In this document: piece after piece, positions 1 through 5,603 of the stretch
Position numbering within the stretch: the stretch's first letter is position 1
Layout: each line of letters starts with the position of its first letter
NCBI GenBank assembly: GCA_947564305.1
Contig: CANOBT010000226.1
Span: forward strand, 1 to 7,595
Reading direction: 5' to 3'
From: an uncultured Lachnospiraceae bacterium
GTDB lineage: Bacteria; Bacillota_A; Clostridia; Lachnospirales; Lachnospiraceae
DNA: 7,595 bases
Notes under the pieces: model-generated
Seen by the model: only the letters and a program-made list of their open reading frames with translations
What the model was told of the DNA's origin: nothing
Databases searched by the model: none
Made by a program: the position numbers and the translations under genes

Positions 1-1029
1 AAAAGGATGGTTTCAGCAAAAGCAAAAACAAATTTAAAAGTTGTAAAGTGGTGTTCTTTTAAGAATTGGCAGAGTAAGCGTTTTCGTTCTTTTATGAAGG
101 TCAGACCTAAGGTGAAAAGAGTAGTTGGTCTTACCGGTACTCCTTCGCCGAATGGGATGATGGATCTCTTTGCAGAATTTAAGTGTCTGGATATGGGTGA
201 GAGACTTGGTAGATTTATCAGTCAGTACAGAGTTGATTATTTTGTGCCGGATCAGATGAATGGACAGATTGTTTATTCCTATAAGTTAAGACCTGGTTCA
301 GCTGAGAGAATTCAGAATAAGATCTCTGATATTACGATTTCGATGAAGGCGATGGATCATCTTCAGATGCCGGAGTTGGTTAGCAATAGATATTATGTTG
401 TGATGGATGCCGATGAGTCGAGTGCATATGAGAGCCTGAAAACGGATTTGGTTCTTCCTTATGTGAAGGGTGAGATTACTGCAGCAAATGCGGCAACACT
501 TGCTGGGAAGCAAGTTCAGATGGCTAATGGTGCAGTATATGCAGATAACGGTGAGGAAATTCTGATTCATAATAAGAAGCTTGATGCATTAGAGGATTTG
601 ATAGAGGCTGCAAATGGCAGACCGGTTATGATTGCTTATTGGTACAAGCATGATTTGGTAAGAATTGAAAAGCGTCTTAGTGAGATGAAGATTCATTATG
701 AGAAGCTTGATTCAGATGCCAGTATTAAGAAGTGGAATAATGGCGATCTTCAGGTTGCACTTATACATCCTGCTTCCGCAGGGCATGGGCTCAACCTTCA
801 GAGCGGAGGAAACATTTTAATCTGGTTTGGTCTTACTTGGAGTCTTGAGTTGTACCAGCAGACAGTTGCCAGATTGTGGAGACAGGGACAGAGTGCAGAG
901 ACTGTGATTGTCCAACATATTTGTACAGCTGATACCATCGATGATGACATCATGGATACACTTGAGGCGAAAGATTTTTCACAGAACAGATTGATTGCAG
1001 CAGTGAAAGCGGAGGTGTGCCATGAGTAA
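1..1029 (+). CDS. Phage SNF2-type DEAD/DEAH helicase, C-terminal part (5' incomplete)
   Basis: This is the carboxy-terminal part of a superfamily 2 SNF2-like helicase of the kind found in phage replication modules, predicted to use ATP to remodel DNA or DNA-protein complexes. Counting codons from base 1, motif III is seen as LTGTP at residues 44-48, motif V as SAGHGLNLQSG at 259-269 and motif VI as QTVARLWRQGQ at 287-297, which supplies the arginine fingers. The Walker A half is absent. The frame is open at the left edge and the first ATG (position 7) has no spaced ribosome site, so the gene almost certainly begins upstream of the window. The motif II region, expected as a D-E pair just before SFKNWQSKRF, reads VVKWCSFKNW, so the acidic pair seems lost or the frame changed there. 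The stop overlaps the next gene by 8 bases, indicating translational coupling. Confidence 0.85.
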   Translation, partial: KRMVSAKAKTNLKVVKWCSFKNWQSKRFRSFMKVRPKVKRVVGLTGTPSPNGMMDLFAEFKCLDMGERLGRFISQYRVDYFVPDQMNGQIVYSYKLRPGSAERIQNKISDITISMKAMDHLQMPELVSNRYYVVMDADESSAYESLKTDLVLPYVKGEITAANAATLAGKQVQMANGAVYADNGEEILIHNKKLDALEDLIEAANGRPVMIAYWYKHDLVRIEKRLSEMKIHYEKLDSDASIKKWNNGDLQVALIHPASAGHGLNLQSGGNILIWFGLTWSLELYQQTVARLWRQGQSAETVIVQHICTADTIDDDIMDTLEAKDFSQNRLIAAVKAEVCHE

Positions 1030-1255
1030 AGCAATGACAGAAGATCCGTATGAATCGCTTGGTAATGCAATTATTTTACAGGCAGTAAAAGATTATCGTG
1101 CGGCGCTTAGGAGAATAAAGCATAATCCTAAGAACCGTATGGCTATAGACGAAGCATTATTGATTGAGAAATTTTTCAAAGGTAAGTTGTACGCGGCTAT
1201 TACAAATATCGATGGAGAGTTTCTTATAGATGAGCTTCGTAAGGAAGTAGCATAA
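1022..1255 (+). CDS. Small conserved phage protein (77 aa), function unknown
   Basis: The start overlaps the helicase stop by 8 bases and has a strong ribosome site, GGAGG at 1011-1015, 6 bases upstream. The product is soluble, charged and probably helical, with no membrane segment or signal peptide. Its middle (AVKDYRAALRRIKHNPKN) and end (DGEFLIDELRKEV) resemble short proteins I know from the same position, between the SNF2 helicase and the DUF1492 regulator, in many Clostridia phages. That resemblance is from memory, not from a search. No enzymatic motif is visible. Tight coupling to the helicase suggests a role in early replication or regulation, but I would not assign a function. Confidence 0.75.
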   Translation: MSKAMTEDPYESLGNAIILQAVKDYRAALRRIKHNPKNRMAIDEALLIEKFFKGKLYAAITNIDGEFLIDELRKEVA

Positions 1256-1261
1256 AGTTCA

Positions 1262-1280
1262 GAGTCAATCGGAGTCAATC
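1262..1280 (+). repeat. Two phased GAGTCAATC direct repeats upstream of the DUF1492 gene
   Basis: GAGTCAATC occurs at 1262-1270 and again at 1272-1280, exactly 10 bp apart, about one helical turn. They lie in the 56-bp gap before the DUF1492-like gene. Such phasing is compatible with binding of a dimeric or cooperative regulator to one DNA face, or with recent tandem duplication. Both copies contain GTCA, which is also the core of the AATGTCAT repeats after that gene. No convincing promoter hexamers are seen beside them. Confidence 0.5.
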
Positions 1281-1311
1281 CGAGGAAATTTATTTTTATC
1301 GGAGGTAGATT

Positions 1312-1743
1312 ATGAATAAGCAGCAGATTGCAGCAAAGAATTATTTGATGAGAGCATACCGTATTGATAATCGCATCAACAGTAAGCTTGATCAGATTGC
1401 GTCATTAAATGACCTGGCAACAAGAGCGACTTCTAATATTAGCGATATGCCTGGAAGTCCTAATCGTAATATTCATAAGTTGGAAGACGCGATTGTAAGG
1501 ATTGTAGATTTACAGAATGAAATCGGTTCGGATGTTAATTCACTTCTGGAGATAAAGAGCCAGATAGTTGATAGTATTAAGATGGTTACAGATCCTGAGG
1601 GACAAGTTGTATTAGAGGAAAGATATCTGTGTTATGCCAAGTGGGAGGATATCGCTAGCGAACTTGGTTATACAGTAAGGCAGATATTCAGAGTACATGA
1701 TGCAGCATTAAAAGAAATCGTGGTTCCGGAAAGTTGTCAGTAA
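1312..1743 (+). CDS. DUF1492/ArpU-like phage late transcription regulator
   Basis: This 143-aa protein matches the DUF1492/ArpU-type family of small sigma-like phage regulators, which are thought to switch on late (packaging and structural) genes. Residues about 5-90 are helical and charged. Residues 99-135 carry the family's LEERY..KWEDIASELGY.VRQIFRVHDAALKEI pattern, a sigma-70 region 4-like helix-turn-helix with the recognition helix near TVRQIFRVHDAAL. The ribosome site GGAGG at 1301-1305 lies 6 bases before the ATG and fixes the start. Its likely target follows at once: two phased AATGTCAT repeats and a perfect TATAAT start within 5 bases of its stop. The family call rests on this pattern and on phage gene order; activation of that promoter is an inference. 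Confidence 0.8.
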   Translation: MNKQQIAAKNYLMRAYRIDNRINSKLDQIASLNDLATRATSNISDMPGSPNRNIHKLEDAIVRIVDLQNEIGSDVNSLLEIKSQIVDSIKMVTDPEGQVVLEERYLCYAKWEDIASELGYTVRQIFRVHDAALKEIVVPESCQ

Positions 1744-1785
1744 ATGTCATAGAATGTCATATGGTTCTTATGATAGTATTATAAT
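1743..1785 (+). promoter_or_regulatory. Putative activator-dependent phage late promoter
   Basis: AATGTCAT is repeated at 1743-1750 and 1753-1760, phased by 10 bp. A perfect -10 box TATAAT lies at 1780-1785. The -35 window (about 1757-1762) reads TCATAT, unlike TTGACA, so the repeats occupy the place of a -35 element. This is the arrangement expected of a promoter needing an activator that contacts sigma-70, and the adjacent DUF1492/ArpU-like protein is the obvious candidate. Repeats and -10 are seen; activation is inferred. Confidence 0.6.
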
Positions 1786-1806
1786 GACGAAAGAGAAAAT
1801 GATACG

Positions 1807-1841
1807 AGCCTTGGAAGCCAAAAACTTCCAGGGCTTTTCTT
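1807..1841 (+). terminator. Hairpin plus T-tract in the late leader (terminator or attenuator)
   Basis: AGCCTTGGAAG (1807-1817) pairs with CTTCCAGGGCT (1825-1835) across a 7-base loop. This gives an 11-bp stem with one G-U pair, followed by TTTTCTT. It lies after the putative late promoter and just before the HNH ribosome site. It could end the early transcript, or act on late RNA as an attenuator relieved by antitermination. Confidence 0.6.
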
Positions 1842-1859
1842 ATGGAAGGAAGTGAGCAC

Positions 1860-2132
1860 ATGCCTTATAGGAGTAACATACCGTGTAAACATCCTGGCTG
1901 TGCAGCACTGATTCCGCATGGTCAGATGTATTGTGATGAACACAAAAAGGTTCACGTAAATAATGATAGAGCCAAGACTGCTGAACGTGGATATGGTGGG
2001 AGATGGCAGAGGGAATCGAAGCGGTTCCTTCGTGAACATCCCATGTGTAATATCTGCTTTCAGAATGGAGTTATTACAGAAGCTACAGTCGTGGATCATA
2101 TCAAGCCGCATCGTGGAGATCAGAAACTCTAG
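1860..2132 (+). pseudogene. HNH endonuclease, phage packaging type, 3'-truncated
   Basis: HNH proteins in this position nick or cleave DNA during terminase-driven packaging. The ATG at 1860 is preferred over the in-frame ATG at 1842, because a purine-rich ribosome site (AAGGAAGTGA, 1847-1856) falls between them. Seen from residue 1: a zinc-knuckle-like C9, C14, C25, H28 set, the GYGGRWQ segment, CNIC at 63-66, and the first histidine motif VVDHIKPH at 77-84. The frame stops after 90 residues, at GDQKL. The family normally continues with a tryptophan-bearing helix, a CxxCH zinc pair and the catalytic N/H residues, all absent here. The product should be inactive. Sequence after the stop (from 2133) resembles the tail of such a gene in another frame, suggesting an internal deletion rather than a clean insertion, but this is uncertain. 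Confidence 0.75.
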
Positions 2133-2156
2133 AAAGCCTTTGCTCCCTGACCGGCG

Positions 2157-2199
2157 CCCCCCCTCTTCTGTGCAAAATCGCGAAATGGAAGATGGGGGG
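2157..2199 (+). repeat. GC-rich inverted repeat at the phage/AAA-ATPase junction
   Basis: CCCCCCCTCTTC (2157-2168) is complementary to GAAGATGGGGGG (2188-2199) at 11 of 12 positions, with a 19-base loop. It lies between the broken HNH gene and the AAA-ATPase operator. It lacks a T-tract, so it is a poor intrinsic terminator. It could be a leftover of the phage HNH-terminase spacer or a recombination scar. Its right arm includes a 16-base match to 6826-6841. Confidence 0.55.
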
Positions 2200-2211
2200 T
2201 ATGAGTTGATA

Positions 2212-2256
2212 ATTTTCGGAAAGAAATCAAAATTAAATTGATATTCTTCCGAAAAT
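2212..2256. promoter_or_regulatory. Long inverted repeat, candidate operator for the HTH-AAA gene
   Basis: ATTTTCGGAA (2212-2221) and TTCCGAAAAT (2247-2256) are perfect inverted copies. The symmetry continues inward imperfectly (GAA.ATCAA against TTGATATTC), so most of the 45 bp is palindromic. The right arm lies in the spacer between the -35 and -10 boxes of the promoter at 2238-2266. A bound protein would therefore be expected to repress. The gene's own product has an N-terminal helix-turn-helix, making autoregulation likely but unproven. Confidence 0.6.
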
Positions 2257-2266
2257 CGTTTATAAT
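2238..2266 (+). promoter_or_regulatory. Near-consensus sigma-A promoter of the HTH-AAA gene
   Basis: The -35 box TTGATA (2238-2243) and -10 box TATAAT (2261-2266) are separated by exactly 17 bp. Transcription should start near 2273, leaving a leader of about 33 bases before the ATG at 2306. The promoter makes the gene independent of the phage late operon and overlaps the inverted repeat at 2212-2256. Confidence 0.8.
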
Positions 2267-2305
2267 TAGCGGCAAGAAGATTTCTTTTGATTGGAGATGA
2301 CGCTG

Positions 2306-4162
2306 ATGAAAACTTGTAAGGAAATGGCATCCATTTGGAATGTTACAGAGCGTACAGTCACAACCTTTTGTAAAACTGGAAAGATACCGGGAGCAATGAA
2401 GGTTGGAAAGAGCTGGCAAATTCCTGATGATGCAGAGAAACCTGCCGATGGAAGAATTTCATCTGGAAGATATATTAAGAAGTCTGCAGAATTGAAATCA
2501 CTGCCGATTGGTATTTCTGATTATGTGCGTGCACAGTCAGAATATTACTATGTTGATAAAACAATGCTGATTAAAGAGTTCCTTGATCAGAAACCATTGG
2601 TTTCATTATTTACAAAACCGAGACGATTCGGAAAGACATTGAACATGGATATGCTCAGAGTCTTTTTTGAAATATCAGAAGAAGATACTTCAAAGTATTT
2701 CAAGGATAAAGCTATTTGGAAATGCGGTGATGAATATCGTTCGCATCAGGGAAGTTATCCGGTTGTATTTCTTACCTTTAAGGATGTAAAGTTTGATACT
2801 TGGGAAGCAACAATAGATAAAATCAAGGGGCTGCTTCAGGAAGAATATGGAAGGCATCAGGAGTTATTAAAAAGCGATAAGCTTTCAAAGTACGAGAAAG
2901 AATACTTTTCAAAAATTCTCGAAGCATCCGCAAATGAGGTTGAGCTTACAGCAGCTCTTGAAAAGTTATCCAAAATGCTTGCTACCCATTATGGTAAAGC
3001 ACCAATTATTATTATCGATGAATATGATACTCCGATTCAGGAAGGTTATTCCAAGGATTTCTATGATGAAATAATTGGATTTATGAGAATCTTTTTCTCT
3101 GGAGCTTTCAAGGACAATAAAAATTTATCCTATGGATTCTTGACTGGTATTCTTAGAATTGCACAGGAGAGTATTTTTAGTGGATTGAATAACCTTACTG
3201 GTAATTCTGTGATGGATGAAGATTATGATCAGTTCTTTGGATTTACTGTTTCAGAAGTCAGAGATATGTTGGAGTATTATGGAGTCCTGGATAAAGAGGC
3301 AGAGTTGAAGGATTGGTATGATGGATATTTATTTGGTAGTACAGAAATCTATAATCCTTGGTCAGTAATCAATTATATATCTAAGGGATGCATTCCTCAG
3401 GCCTATTGGGTAAATACTGGAAAGAATGAAATTCTTGAAGATGTCTTGAAAGTGGCAACTGATGATATAACAGAGAGATTGCATTCTTTGTTACAGGGTG
3501 AAAGGGTTATCGCCAGAATAGACCAAAATGTTGTTTACAGATCGCTTTCTGAGGATCCAGCAAATATCTATAGTTTGCTGTTGGTAGCAGGTTATTTGAA
3601 AACACCAAAGAAGGAATTGCAGGCAGATGGTTCTTATCTGTGCGAAGTATCCATTCCCAATAGGGAAATAGCTGCAGTATATAAGAGTGAGATTTTGTCA
3701 CACTTGTTGCAGATTGGAGCTATTACAAGAACGACAGCAAATAAGATTGCGGAAAGTCTTTATGCAAATGATTACAAGAAACTGCAGAAGGCTATCGCTG
3801 AGTATATGGATAAATCCATCAGCTTCTATGATGCTGGTGCAGAGGGCTTCTATCATGGATTGGTGCTTGGACTGATTGCTTTGATGGATAATCAGTATAA
3901 GATTAAGTCAAACAGAGAATCTGGAGATGGGCGATATGATGTTAGCCTATTTCCGAGAGAAGATAGATATCCGGGAATTATCATGGAACTTAAATGGGAA
4001 AAGGACTTGAGTGCAGATGCACTTTCGGGACTTGCAGATGAAGCATTAGCTCAGATTGATGAGAAGAGATATGATGCAGAGATGAAGGAAGATGGTATTC
4101 AGGATATCTTGAAATTTGGAATTGCATTTTCCGGAAAGAAAGTAAGTGTAAAAACAAAATAA
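2306..4162 (+). CDS. HTH - AAA-ATPase_like - PD-(D/E)XK nuclease fusion protein
   Basis: This 618-aa protein appears complete. Residues about 1-50 form an excisionase/MerR-like helix-turn-helix (CKEMASIWNVTERTVTTFC, then KVGKSWQIPDD), joined by a DGRISSGRYIKK linker. From about 65 it matches the AAA-ATPase_like family (Pfam PF09820 type): PIGISDY..., YYYVDKT, a Walker A-like RRFGKT ending at K110-T111, Walker B IIIIDEYD with D238 and E239, and a sensor-like TGILRIAQESIFSGLNN. The C terminus is the linked PD-(D/E)XK domain (old DUF1703), with GDGRYD (D545) and the E561-x-K563 pair in IIMELKW. Nuclease and ATPase residues are therefore intact. The ATG at 2306 is chosen because GGAG (2293-2296) lies 9 bases upstream; TTG 2291 and ATG 2297 overlap that site. 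The biological role of this family is not established; defence, DNA repair and selfish-element functions are all possible. The fused HTH and private operator/promoter suggest self-regulation. It sits where phage terminase genes should be. Confidence 0.88.
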   Translation: MKTCKEMASIWNVTERTVTTFCKTGKIPGAMKVGKSWQIPDDAEKPADGRISSGRYIKKSAELKSLPIGISDYVRAQSEYYYVDKTMLIKEFLDQKPLVSLFTKPRRFGKTLNMDMLRVFFEISEEDTSKYFKDKAIWKCGDEYRSHQGSYPVVFLTFKDVKFDTWEATIDKIKGLLQEEYGRHQELLKSDKLSKYEKEYFSKILEASANEVELTAALEKLSKMLATHYGKAPIIIIDEYDTPIQEGYSKDFYDEIIGFMRIFFSGAFKDNKNLSYGFLTGILRIAQESIFSGLNNLTGNSVMDEDYDQFFGFTVSEVRDMLEYYGVLDKEAELKDWYDGYLFGSTEIYNPWSVINYISKGCIPQAYWVNTGKNEILEDVLKVATDDITERLHSLLQGERVIARIDQNVVYRSLSEDPANIYSLLLVAGYLKTPKKELQADGSYLCEVSIPNREIAAVYKSEILSHLLQIGAITRTTANKIAESLYANDYKKLQKAIAEYMDKSISFYDAGAEGFYHGLVLGLIALMDNQYKIKSNRESGDGRYDVSLFPREDRYPGIIMELKWEKDLSADALSGLADEALAQIDEKRYDAEMKEDGIQDILKFGIAFSGKKVSVKTK

Positions 4163-4205
4163 GAATTTTGATATGAGGATTGTGTAGAGATGCATGGTCC
4201 TTTTA

Positions 4206-5216
4206 TTATGCAGAAAATTGAGGAGTGATATTCTCCCGTTTACAGTATTCGTAGACCGGATAAGCATCATGGGCAGAATCCAGAAGCAGCTTTTCAATAT
4301 GAAACGCGGGAAGATATGCCTTCATGGTGAAAAAGGAATGCAGGAAAGAAAGCATATCATGTCTGGAAGCCCGTTCCAGGAGAGGAAAGACAGGAAGGTC
4401 GCTGTAGGAATCGGAAGCCACATACATGTAGAGGTGATAACCGAAAAAATAGCATTCCCTGTGGGAGTCCCATCCCCAGTTACAGTCAGGCTGTGAATAA
4501 TGCCGCTTGCAGTTACAGGTACGGCATCCTTTTTCCAGACAGTTGCACAGCCTTTTCTTGCGCTGCTGCGCAGCAGTACGGACAGGAGTGCCGTCACCAG
4601 CAAGGGAAAGATGGCTGGAATCGATGAGCCCTTGGGCTGCTGATTTCTGAAGGAACTGTTGGTTGTATAGTTTAAAAATCAACCAAAAGGGATTTTTAGG
4701 CTTTAGATTCCAGCGTTCCAATAAAGGGAGAAGCTTGGAAGAGACACTGGAAGAATCACAAGGAGTTTTGTCCCCTTTCTTTTTTCCTCTTGGCGGCTTG
4801 ATCTTCGGGAAACGTTCTTTTGGGGAAAGATTGTTAGAATCTCCCTGCCAAAGCCTGGAAAAGAAATCATAAAAAGTACCAACGCCAGGAGTATCGCCAA
4901 ATGGAAATCCACTGAGTATGGCATATAAAGGAGTTTCCTTAAACATGCGGCACCAAACGGTAATGGAAGTGATCTTTAACTTCAAAGCGAGCTGATAAGA
5001 ACGCAGCATGCAGGAAGGGAGTCTGGGTTCTGGGCCAGAAACAGAATAACAGTCCTGCATAACAGAATCTGTAAGGGAGAGGTCAAGATACCAGAAGTGG
5101 ATGATATAATCCCATGATTCTTTAGGAAGAGCAAAGGGATCGGGATAAAATATAAGGAAATCAGATACAAAAGTATCCTGGTAGGCGGAATGTCCGCCAG
5201 GGTTACAAGGTAACAT
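4206..5216 (-). pseudogene. DDE transposase, C-terminally truncated
   Basis: This is a cut-and-paste DDE transposase of an insertion sequence (IS1182/IS4-like, DDE_Tnp_1 type; family call tentative). The ATG at 5216 has GGAGG (complement of 5226-5230) 9 bases upstream; the in-frame TTG at 5219 is less likely. Residues about 10-125 form an N-terminal helical, DUF772-like DNA-binding region (RLPSCMLRSYQLALKLK, FPFGDTPGVGTFYDFF). The first catalytic aspartate is D208 in LAGDGTPV. A cysteine-rich insert (CNCLEKGCRTCNC) follows, and the second aspartate is D313 in LLLDSAHD. The frame leaves the expected sequence after ENITP and ends QFSA at residue 336, so the third acidic residue (E) and the C-terminal third are gone. 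The copy cannot catalyse transposition. The break lies near 4206-4222, close behind the AAA-ATPase stop. Confidence 0.8.
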
Positions 5217-5231
5217 CAAGAATCGCCTCCA

Positions 5232-5253
5232 ATCAAAAACATATACTTTTGAT
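5232..5253 (-). promoter_or_regulatory. Inverted repeat just upstream of the transposase ribosome site
   Basis: ATCAAAA (5232-5238) and TTTTGAT (5247-5253) are perfect inverted copies around an 8-base loop, immediately upstream of the minus-strand GGAGG. Leader hairpins of this kind in insertion sequences often limit transposase translation from outside transcripts. An operator is the alternative. Confidence 0.4.
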
Positions 5254-5257
5254 CAAG

Positions 5258-5278
5258 GGCGCGGAGCGCCGCATTTTT
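5258..5278 (+). terminator. GC hairpin with T-run at the insertion-sequence edge
   Basis: GGCGC (5258-5262) and GCGCC (5266-5270) pair around GGA, followed by GCATTTTTT on the plus strand, the form of an intrinsic terminator. No plus-strand gene ends here, so it would mainly stop read-through across the element. On the minus strand the same hairpin lies in the transposase leader. Confidence 0.5.
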
Positions 5279-5340
5279 TGGAGTGTTTGTCAAGTGTTTT
5301 TTAGAAAAAAGTGGGTGATTTTTGAAAAATAGAGTTGGAA

Positions 5341-5450
5341 AGCCTTATGAAATAAGGGCTGAAGATTCCGAGAAGTTATACCATTCCGGGGAGGACAGCC
5401 GCAGCGCTGTCCTTTCCCGCCATTATCAGGGAAGGGAGGCAGCGTTATAA
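5341..5450. repeat. Cluster of hairpins in the gene-free stretch 5217-5603
   Basis: The 387-bp gene-free region holds several inverted repeats. CCTTAT/ATAAGG (5343-5348 with 5352-5357) forms a tight hairpin. GGACAGC/GCTGTCC (5393-5399 with 5406-5412) extends outward through an A-T pair, two G-U pairs and two G-C pairs to 12 bp. TTCCC/GGGAA (5414-5418 with 5429-5433) forms an alternative stem. TTATA (5376-5380) and TATAA (5446-5450) could close the whole. It could be an intergenic palindromic repeat, an element end, or a structured RNA. No coding frame explains it. Confidence 0.45.
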
Positions 5451-5507
5451 GGATTAAAAAATTTATGTAATTTAGTTACAATCGTCTAGCTACTTAAAAA
5501 GTTCCGA

Positions 5508-5536
5508 TTGATTTAGCAGGGCTTTCAGGGTATAAT
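5508..5536 (+). promoter_or_regulatory. Strong sigma-A promoter of the Rpn-family gene
   Basis: TTGATT (5508-5513) and TATAAT (5531-5536) are separated by exactly 17 bp. Transcription should start near 5543. This rules out the upstream in-frame ATG at 5535, which overlaps the -10 box, and supports a start at 5604 or 5610. Confidence 0.75.
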
Positions 5537-5603
5537 GAATCTGAGGTCATATACCTTTTGGGAATGGCTTTTGCGTTTCCTGCAAACAGATAAAAGGAGG
5601 TTT

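Larger units (their letters stand above)
1..2210 (+). mobile_element. Prophage remnant (early/late switch region)
   Basis: Four consecutive plus-strand genes have the order typical of Clostridia siphophages: SNF2 helicase, a short conserved protein, a DUF1492/ArpU-like regulator, a late promoter, and an HNH endonuclease. In intact phages this order leads into the small and large terminase genes. Here the block stops inside the HNH gene and is followed by an unrelated AAA-ATPase gene with its own promoter, so the packaging and structural genes are missing or displaced. The right boundary is approximate, between the HNH stop (2132) and the inverted repeat at 2212. The left boundary lies outside the window. 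Gene order and families are seen in the sequence; the prophage assignment is an inference from them. Confidence 0.75.
4206..5335 (-). mobile_element. Insertion-sequence remnant (DDE type), one end lost
   Basis: This spans the truncated transposase plus its upstream leader with hairpins at 5232-5270 and an AT-rich segment to about 5335. The transposase-3' end is missing, so no pair of terminal inverted repeats or target duplication can be read. The right limit is only a guess from where AT-rich leader sequence gives way to the hairpin cluster at 5341. Confidence 0.5.

Noticed and set aside
1963..2241. 92-aa plus-strand frame through the HNH gene into the GC-rich repeat
   Set aside because: The first half is the HNH gene in the wrong frame; only the tail might be the original HNH or spacer sequence. 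There is no ribosome site at its ATG.
2291..2305. AAA gene start at TTG 2291 or ATG 2297
   Set aside because: Both overlap or adjoin the GGAG that serves the ATG at 2306, and neither has its own spaced ribosome site.
1779..2330. 183-aa open frame on the minus strand across the late promoter, HNH gene and AAA leader
   Set aside because: It has no family pattern or convincing ribosome site and runs antisense to several clearly functional plus-strand features.
5283..5292. Possible minus-strand -35 (TTGACA, complement of TGTCAA) for the transposase
   Set aside because: No acceptable -10 box lies 16-18 bp downstream; the bases there belong to the GC hairpin.
5535..5603. Rpn gene start at ATG 5535
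   Set aside because: This ATG overlaps the -10 box of the promoter at 5508-5536, so it would not be in the transcript.
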